This document shows positions 59,038 through 64,000 of a stretch of 64,000 nucleotides of DNA, piece after piece. Under the pieces are notes generated by a model that saw nothing but the letters and a program-made list of their open reading frames with translations, had not been told where the DNA came from and did no database searches. Position numbers and translations under genes: made by a program. The number at the start of each line of letters is the position of its first letter. Within the stretch, counting starts at the first letter, position 1. The stretch is from RGIG3077 sp964490175 (lineage in GTDB: Bacteria > Bacillota > Clostridia > Oscillospirales > Ruminococcaceae): NCBI GenBank assembly GCA_964490175.1, contig CAZBAI010000001.1:1-64000 (forward strand), in the 5' to 3' direction.

Positions 59038-60060
59038 TCAATAGAGCGAGCCTGAATTTACAACCGGCTGAGCGTCATGATTTCCGCAAAGTACAACAAG
59101 CAGATTTGAAACCATTGCCGCCTTTCGTTCTTCGTCAAGCTCGACAATTGAGTTTTGTGAAAGCCTTTCGAGAGCCATTTCAACCATGCCGACAGCACCG
59201 TCAACAATCATCTTTCTTGCGTCGATTATAGCCGAAGCCTGCTGGCGCTGAAGCATAACGGCGGCAATTTCCGGTGCGTAGGCAAGATATGTGATTCTTG
59301 CTTCGACTATTTCAAGACCGGCGGCTTGAACCTTGCCTTGAATTTCATTCTTAATTCTTTCGGCAACAATCTCACTTGAGCCACGCAAACTGCCCTCATC
59401 GGCTATGCCGTCACCCGTGGTATCCACATTCGGGGCAACATCATAAGGATAAATCCTTACAATATTTCTCAAAGCGCTGTCGCATTGCAGTGAAAGATAT
59501 TCTTTATAATTATCGACTTCAAACACAGCTTTTGCCGTATCAACGACACGCCATGTTACGGCAATTCCGATCTCGACAGGATTACCCAAACAGTCATTGA
59601 TTTTTTGAATATTGTTGTTAAGCGTCATGATTTTGAGTGAGATTTTTTTGCTCATATTTACAGAAGCCGAAATATCGGTACCATCGATATTCAAACCTAC
59701 CCCCATGGCGTTATTCGACGCAACATCGCCGCTTTGGCGAAGTTTTGTTTGCGAAGCGGGGTTGACTGCAACGGCAAACGGATTTACAAAATAAAAACCG
59801 TCGCCTTTTAATGTGCCTATGTATTTGCCGAAAAGCGTGAGCACAAGCGCTTCTTGCGGCTTTAAAACTTTAAGTCCGCACCACGGTATCCAGCCGATGC
59901 AAAGCCAAATAATGCCGGCAATGATTAAAACTATGCCGCAGGTGGTAGAATCGTTGAGTGCACCGACAACCACAGCGCCGATTGCGGCTAAATAAAGCAG
60001 TATTGACAACAGCAAAACCGCCATTCCGTTTTTCTTTGTTCCTAAAACTTTTTCTTCCAT
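59038..60060 (-). CDS. SPFH/Band 7 domain membrane protein
   Basis: A 340-aa protein. Two membrane helices (residues 12-55, LLLSILLYLAAIGAVVVGAL and GIVLIIAGIIWLCIGWIPWC) are followed by an SPFH domain (EALVLTLFGKYIGTLKGDGF, VTWRVVDTAKAVFEVDNYKE, GLEIVEARITYLAYAPEIAA). Unlike the flotillin at 54260 it lacks a long coiled coil and is closer to the stomatin/HflK-type group. First gene of the operon; ATG at 60060 behind AAAGG. Confidence 0.92.
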   Translation of the reverse strand: MEEKVLGTKKNGMAVLLLSILLYLAAIGAVVVGALNDSTTCGIVLIIAGIIWLCIGWIPWCGLKVLKPQEALVLTLFGKYIGTLKGDGFYFVNPFAVAVNPASQTKLRQSGDVASNNAMGVGLNIDGTDISASVNMSKKISLKIMTLNNNIQKINDCLGNPVEIGIAVTWRVVDTAKAVFEVDNYKEYLSLQCDSALRNIVRIYPYDVAPNVDTTGDGIADEGSLRGSSEIVAERIKNEIQGKVQAAGLEIVEARITYLAYAPEIAAVMLQRQQASAIIDARKMIVDGAVGMVEMALERLSQNSIVELDEERKAAMVSNLLVVLCGNHDAQPVVNSGSLY

Positions 60061-60082
60061 ATTGTATGCCTTTCTATCACAA

Positions 60083-60126
60083 TGATATTTACGTGATATC
60101 AATATGATATCATATTGATATTAATT
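60083..60126 (-). promoter_or_regulatory. Four-site operator array of the SPFH-RHH operon
   Basis: TGATAT occurs at 60083, 60094, 60105 and 60116, exactly 11 bp apart, one face of the helix. The inner part is a 26-bp perfect palindrome (60096-60121). The array covers the -10 box and start region. Confidence 0.85.
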
Positions 60127-60132
60127 TGTCAA
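60104..60132 (-). promoter_or_regulatory. Promoter of the SPFH-RHH operon
   Basis: Minus-strand TTGACA, 17-nt spacer, TATCAT, embedded in the operator array. Confidence 0.82.
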
Positions 60133-60146
60133 GAAGAAAAAAACAA

Positions 60147-60181
60147 AAAACTCACAGAAAACGGAATTTACTGTGAGTTTT
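60147..60181 (-). terminator. Terminator of the second degV gene
   Basis: Perfect 11-bp stem AAAACTCACAG/CTGTGAGTTTT next to an A-rich run (T-run on the minus strand). Confidence 0.88.
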
Positions 60182-60211
60182 GTTTGTTGTGCGATTTTTT
60201 TTAATCAAAGG

Positions 60212-61099
60212 TCATTCGCCGCGCTTATCGCCGAAGAAAAACAAAGCGACCGTGCTTGGGCCTGTATGGCTGCCGATTACAGTGCCGATGCTGAATATTT
60301 GAACCGGTGCGGCAAGCTTTTTGAATTTGGCTTCAATAAGGTCGGCAACGGCACGTGCGTCATCATAGCAAGCCGATTCGGAAATAAAGCATTTTCCGTC
60401 ATAATCAAGTCCGTTTTGAGCGTGAAGTTCCATCTTCTTGACAATTTCTTCGATAACCTTTTTCTTTGAACGTATTTTGTGTCTGGGAATAAGCTTTCCC
60501 TCATTATTCATATTAAGCAAGGGGCAAATGCCGAGAATGTTTGCGAATTTGCCGGCTGCCGGCGAAACTCTTCCGCCTCTGATATAGCTTGTAAGGTCGG
60601 TTGAGAAGAACCAGTGGTGAAGATTAAGCTTATTTTCCTGCGCCCAATCACGTGCTTCTTCGATAGAAATGCCGCTGTCACGCAGGCTTGCAAGCTTGTC
60701 GATAAACAAACCGTATCCGCTGGAAGCGCCGAGGCTGTCAACGATATAAAGTTTTGAATCGGGATATTTTTCGCAAAGTTCGTTTGCGGCAATTTGTGCG
60801 GAATTGTAAGTGCCCGAAAGACCCGATGAAAAAGAAATATGCAAAATATCCTTTCCTTCTTTAAGAAAAGGCTCAAAAAATTCGATGTATTGTTCTACGT
60901 TTACCTGTGATGTTGTAGGGGTTGCGCCGTCCTTAATCTTTTGATAAAATACATCATACGGTATTGAAGCGCCGAAATCATCGGGATAATCAACACCGTC
61001 AAGATTGTAGTGGAAGCACGTGCAGGGCACATTTAATTTATCAAGATATTCTTTTGAAAGATCGACCGTTGAACAGCAGGTGAGAATGAATTTTTGCAT
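60212..61099 (-). CDS. DegV-family fatty-acid-binding protein (second copy)
   Basis: A 295-aa DegV protein only distantly like the first: CCSTVDLSKEYLDKLNVPC at the N-terminus, TPTTSQVNVEQYI, HISFSSGLSGTYNS, TSYIRGGRVSPAAGKFANIL and the C-terminal GTVIGSHTGPSTVALFFFG. It probably binds a different acyl chain. No TetR-type gene is adjacent. The ATG at 61099 has GGAGAG. Confidence 0.93.
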   Translation of the reverse strand: MQKFILTCCSTVDLSKEYLDKLNVPCTCFHYNLDGVDYPDDFGASIPYDVFYQKIKDGATPTTSQVNVEQYIEFFEPFLKEGKDILHISFSSGLSGTYNSAQIAANELCEKYPDSKLYIVDSLGASSGYGLFIDKLASLRDSGISIEEARDWAQENKLNLHHWFFSTDLTSYIRGGRVSPAAGKFANILGICPLLNMNNEGKLIPRHKIRSKKKVIEEIVKKMELHAQNGLDYDGKCFISESACYDDARAVADLIEAKFKKLAAPVQIFSIGTVIGSHTGPSTVALFFFGDKRGE

Positions 61100-61139
61100 T
61101 ATAGTTGCTCTCCTTTGCATAATATTGCCATACTCCGTA

Positions 61140-61168
61140 ATTATACCACTGTCAGCGCAATTTTGCAA
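61140..61168 (-). promoter_or_regulatory. Promoter of the second degV gene
   Basis: Minus-strand TTGCAA, 17-nt spacer, TATAAT. The -35 lies in an inverted repeat (61163-61191) of unknown role. Confidence 0.7.
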
Positions 61169-61196
61169 GCTTTTTCAAAAAAGCTTTGCAATAAAA

Positions 61197-61228
61197 AAAT
61201 ACGGCGTTCAAATTCAAACGCCGTATTT
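61197..61228 (-). terminator. Terminator of the solute-binding protein gene
   Basis: Stem AAATACGGCGTT/AACGCCGTATTT with a T-run on the minus strand. Confidence 0.88.
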
Positions 61229-61237
61229 CTGTTTACA

Positions 61238-62674
61238 TTAGTTAAAAGAATCGCTTGCCTGAAGAGGATTCTCATTGGTTTCGTTGATGACTGTATCAAC
61301 AAAATCATAGCAGTTGTTCATGGTTTCGCTCCAGAGAATACCACCGGAAAGCGAAGCACGGATACCTGTCTGCTCACTGTCGAGAACAGTGGTAAGGTCT
61401 GCGGTTACGCAGGCGAAGAAGTCAAACACGGGGTTCTCCTGTGCAATTTCCTGCATTGTGGCTTTCATTTCAATCATTTCATCGGTCCAACCGTATTCGT
61501 TTTTAAGCTTGTTGCTGCCGATTTCCTGTGCGGTTTCGTCCATAAGGGCAAGACGCTTGCATTCCGCAAAGGCGATAACGCCCTCGGGATTCGAGCCGTT
61601 TTTGCACATTACATATCCGTCAAGACCTGCGGGTATGTAGTATTCGTCAGCTTCGGGATCTCTCGGCATGGGCACGAAGAATACATCTTCACCGAAATCG
61701 CCAACCCACTGGGGCTTTTCACGGTAAAGCGTCCAAAGACCGCAAGGATAGAAGAGAGTTTTGCCCTCGCCGATAAACTGCGTCTGAATTTCCCAGTTGA
61801 AATCGGCTCTGTTGAGAATGAGGTTGTTTGTGTACATATCGTACATAAGGGTATTTACTCTTTCAATGCTGGAATCTTTAAGATTGTTTACAAGAACGCC
61901 GTCTTCAAGTCCGATATAAGGAACGCCTGTTGTGAGGGAAAGACCTTTTTCCGTCCAATATCCGTCAATACCGTAGGTGCCGTTTTCGGGGTCGGCAAAG
62001 TTTTCCATCATTTCATAGAATACATCCCATGTCCATTCGCCCTTTTCGAGAAGCTCGGCAGGGTCGGTGAATCCTGCGTCGGCAACTGTTTGTTTGTTGT
62101 AGATTACAGCGCAGTTATCGCCGGTAACTTCCGTGCAGATTATATAGTGATTGCCATTCCAAAGCAAGGCATCGTTTGCATCTTCAACATCTTCCCAAAG
62201 CTCGGTTGAAAAATCAACATAATCGTCAACGGGAACAAACATACCCTTGATAGCGCCCTTGGGGAATGCGTCCATATCGCCGGCAGGGAAGAAATCGATT
62301 CCCTCACCGCCGACAATTGCGGTTGCGAGCGAGTCATATCTTGTAGACCAATCGACAGCATAGTATTCAACCACACCGTCGTATTTTTCCTGAAACAGTG
62401 TAAGCTCAACGGATTCGGCTTTACCGGTTTCATCGGGGTTGATGTCCCAGTTTGCCATCCATTTTACGGTTTTGTTTTCGAGAGTGGTGTAGGTGAGCAT
62501 ATCATCTATTCCCTCTTGATTTGCAATGTCGCTGATAGCGTTGCGCTCCTCCTCGTCAATTGAGTTTGCAACAAATGAAGATGATGAATCCTCATCGTCC
62601 TTGCCACAGGCAAGAAGCGGCATTGTGCAGCTGATTGCCAAAAGCATTGCCATAATGCGTTTTGTCGTGTTCAA
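61238..62674 (-). CDS. Extracellular solute-binding lipoprotein (family 1, probably carbohydrate)
   Basis: A 478-aa ABC-transporter binding protein. Lipoprotein signal with lipobox LLACGK (Cys at about residue 23), then a Ser/Asp linker. The fold is of the maltose-binding type: PAGDMDAFPKGAIKGMFVPV, KQTVADAGFTDPAELLEKGEW, GLDGYVMCKNGSNPEGVIAF. Probable start TTG behind AGGAGG. No permease or ATPase gene is adjacent, so partners lie elsewhere. Ligand unknown. Confidence 0.9.
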   Translation of the reverse strand: MNTTKRIMAMLLAISCTMPLLACGKDDEDSSSSFVANSIDEEERNAISDIANQEGIDDMLTYTTLENKTVKWMANWDINPDETGKAESVELTLFQEKYDGVVEYYAVDWSTRYDSLATAIVGGEGIDFFPAGDMDAFPKGAIKGMFVPVDDYVDFSTELWEDVEDANDALLWNGNHYIICTEVTGDNCAVIYNKQTVADAGFTDPAELLEKGEWTWDVFYEMMENFADPENGTYGIDGYWTEKGLSLTTGVPYIGLEDGVLVNNLKDSSIERVNTLMYDMYTNNLILNRADFNWEIQTQFIGEGKTLFYPCGLWTLYREKPQWVGDFGEDVFFVPMPRDPEADEYYIPAGLDGYVMCKNGSNPEGVIAFAECKRLALMDETAQEIGSNKLKNEYGWTDEMIEMKATMQEIAQENPVFDFFACVTADLTTVLDSEQTGIRASLSGGILWSETMNNCYDFVDTVINETNENPLQASDSFN

Positions 62675-62815
62675 ACTTATTCCTCCTAAAAAATTTTATT
62701 TGTATTTTTGTATTTGCGATTAAATACAATCAACCGATAATATCATACCAAAAATTACGCTTTTGGTCAATGGAAATAATGCACAGATTGACAGGGCAAA
62801 AAATAGTCAAAATAA

Positions 62816-64000
62816 CTAATCCTTTTGGCTGCCCCAATATTTTTTATCAAGACTGCGGTATGAAACAGCCTGTGCGATATGGGCTTTTTCGATGATATCG
62901 GCGCCGTTTAAATCCGCCACCGTGCGTGAAACCTTTAAAATTCTGTCAAAGGCACGTGCCGACAGGCAAAGCTTATCAAAAATCGCTTTTAAAAAGTTTT
63001 GCGCATCGTCCGACATTATGCACACCTGCGAGATTATATCCGAGGTGATGTTTGAGTTTGAAACAATGTTTGTGCCTTTGTACCGTCTGTATTGAATTTC
63101 CCGTGCGTTTTCGACGCGCCTTCTTATGCAGTCGCTTGTTTCTTCACTGTATTTTGATGTTAAATTTTCATATTCGACCGGTGCGACGTCAACGTGCAGG
63201 TCAAACCTGTCAAGAAGCGGACCCGAAATTTTCGCAAGATAATTTTTTACACTGCGTTCAGAGCAGGTGCATTTGCGTTTGAGGTTGCCGAAATATCCGC
63301 ACGGGCACGGATTCATGGCGGCAATGAGCATGATGTTGCTCGGGTAGCTGACCGTGCCGCTTGAACGTGAAATCGTGACAATACCGTCCTCTAAGGGTTG
63401 GCGCAGAATTTCAAGCGTGCGGCGGTCAAATTCGGCAAGCTCATCAAGGAACAAAAGTCCGTTATGCGCAAGTGAAATTTCGCCCGGATGGGGGATAGAG
63501 CCGCCGCCGGCAAGACCTGCGCTTGATACCGTGTGGTGCGGCGCACGGAACGGTCGCCTTGTTATAAGGGGCGTTTCCTTATCGAGCATTCCCGATATGG
63601 AGTAGACCATTGTTGTTTCAACGCTTTCTTCAAAGGTCATTTTCGGCAAAATCGAGGGCATACGCTTTGCCAACATACTTTTGCCGCTGCCCGGCGCACC
63701 GATAAGCAGAGCGTTGTGTCCGCCTGCTGCGGCAATTTCAAGCGCCTTTTTTGCGTTTGCCTGACCTTTTACATCTTTAAAATCAAGCGGATATTCATAT
63801 GCGTCGTTTTTGACTGTATATTTACCCTGCGGCGCCAAGATAACACTGCCGTTTAAATGGGCAAGCAATTGCGAAAGGTTCTTTATTCCGTAAATTTCAA
63901 TATTGTCGGCAACGCTTGCTTCGTATGCGTTGTCAAAGGGGACAAAAATTTTCTTTATACCGAGCTTTTCGGCAAGCAAAACCATCGGCAAAGCGCCGTT
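62816..64000 (-). CDS. YifB/ComM-type Mg-chelatase-like AAA+ ATPase (partial, start beyond window)
   Basis: The frame stays open to the window edge, so this is the C-terminal about 395 residues of a roughly 500-aa protein. Visible: Walker A GAPGSGKSMLAKRM, Walker B GLLFLDELAEF, AMNPCPCGYFGN with zinc-type cysteines (CTCSERSVKNYL), and LLDRFDLHVDV. ComM in other bacteria is a hexameric helicase for branch migration in natural transformation. The real upstream sequence continues NGALPMVLLAEKLG, so the TTG at 63991 is not a start. Confidence 0.94.
   Translation of the reverse strand, partial: NGALPMVLLAEKLGIKKIFVPFDNAYEASVADNIEIYGIKNLSQLLAHLNGSVILAPQGKYTVKNDAYEYPLDFKDVKGQANAKKALEIAAAGGHNALLIGAPGSGKSMLAKRMPSILPKMTFEESVETTMVYSISGMLDKETPLITRRPFRAPHHTVSSAGLAGGGSIPHPGEISLAHNGLLFLDELAEFDRRTLEILRQPLEDGIVTISRSSGTVSYPSNIMLIAAMNPCPCGYFGNLKRKCTCSERSVKNYLAKISGPLLDRFDLHVDVAPVEYENLTSKYSEETSDCIRRRVENAREIQYRRYKGTNIVSNSNITSDIISQVCIMSDDAQNFLKAIFDKLCLSARAFDRILKVSRTVADLNGADIIEKAHIAQAVSYRSLDKKYWGSQKD

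Noticed and set aside
61094..62209. A 371-aa open frame on the plus strand, Cys/Phe-rich.
   Set aside because: It lies antisense to the solute-binding lipoprotein, has no RBS or recognisable domain, and its composition is what a reverse-frame shadow of a coding gene gives.

Overview
The window looks like the chromosome of a spore-forming, strictly anaerobic clostridium, probably of the Oscillospiraceae/Ruminococcaceae type. Grounds: sporulation genes (spoVB-like, spoIVB, spoVAD, spoVAE), a dcw cell-wall/division cluster whose MurE carries the meso-diaminopimelate motif DNPR, HdrABC-FlxABCD electron-transfer genes, and sigma-A promoters that are mostly TTGACA-17-TATAAT, often with an extended TGn -10. 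No prophage, IS element, CRISPR array or tRNA gene was found. Positions of short sites are accurate to about 1-2 nt.

Left end (1-11.9 kb, plus strand). After the 3' end of glycyl-tRNA synthetase comes a tight 12-gene block: an LDH-family dehydrogenase with the malate/oxaloacetate-type specificity arginine, HdrB, HdrC, HdrA, FlxD (MvhD), FlxC, FlxB, FlxA, a fumarate-reductase iron-sulfur protein, a fumarate-reductase flavoprotein, and both subunits of class I fumarase. Together these encode oxaloacetate -> malate -> fumarate -> succinate plus a soluble NADH-driven Hdr-Flx module. The inferred system is a cytosolic, membrane-anchor-free fumarate reductase coupled to flavin-based electron bifurcation (NADH to fumarate, with ferredoxin reduction).

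11.9-24.6 kb. A SpoVB-type flippase, a small membrane protein, an aminotransferase, a hypothetical protein and TrpS are followed by a four-gene pilin/pseudopilin cluster with strong promoters. Then come SpoIVB, a cyclophilin, SpoVAD-SpoVAE, and a divergent TetR/DegV pair with a 29-bp palindromic operator.

24.6-41.4 kb (minus strand). The dcw cluster reads mraZ-rsmH-ftsL-PBP-murE-murF-mraY-ftsW-murG-murA-ftsQ-ftsZ and lacks murD, murC and ftsA. metG and a PQ-loop/SemiSWEET-like protein lie upstream.

41.4-55.8 kb. A LysR regulator shares interleaved promoters with the PQ-loop gene. A surface-sugar operon follows (GT2-GtrA fusion, RfbF, RfbG, SDR, RmlC-like, Glf). After it are a CDF metal exporter, an HtrA-type protease, a small hypothetical protein, a GtrA protein, a CNNM/CorC protein, and an NfeD-flotillin pair.

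55.8-57.7 kb is the most unusual stretch. On the minus strand there is a roughly 870-nt transcription unit with its own promoter and terminator but no ordinary ORF. It holds three 47-nt structured RNA repeats, a fourth diverged copy, and four 8-11-codon mini-ORFs behind a shared Shine-Dalgarno-like motif. Next to it are a DUF1292 protein with a 12-cysteine tail and a 6S RNA gene.

57.7-64 kb. AzlCD, an SPFH/Arc-type RHH operon with four TGATAT operators exactly 11 bp apart, a second DegV protein, a sugar ABC-transporter lipoprotein, and the 3' part of a YifB/ComM-type ATPase that runs off the window.
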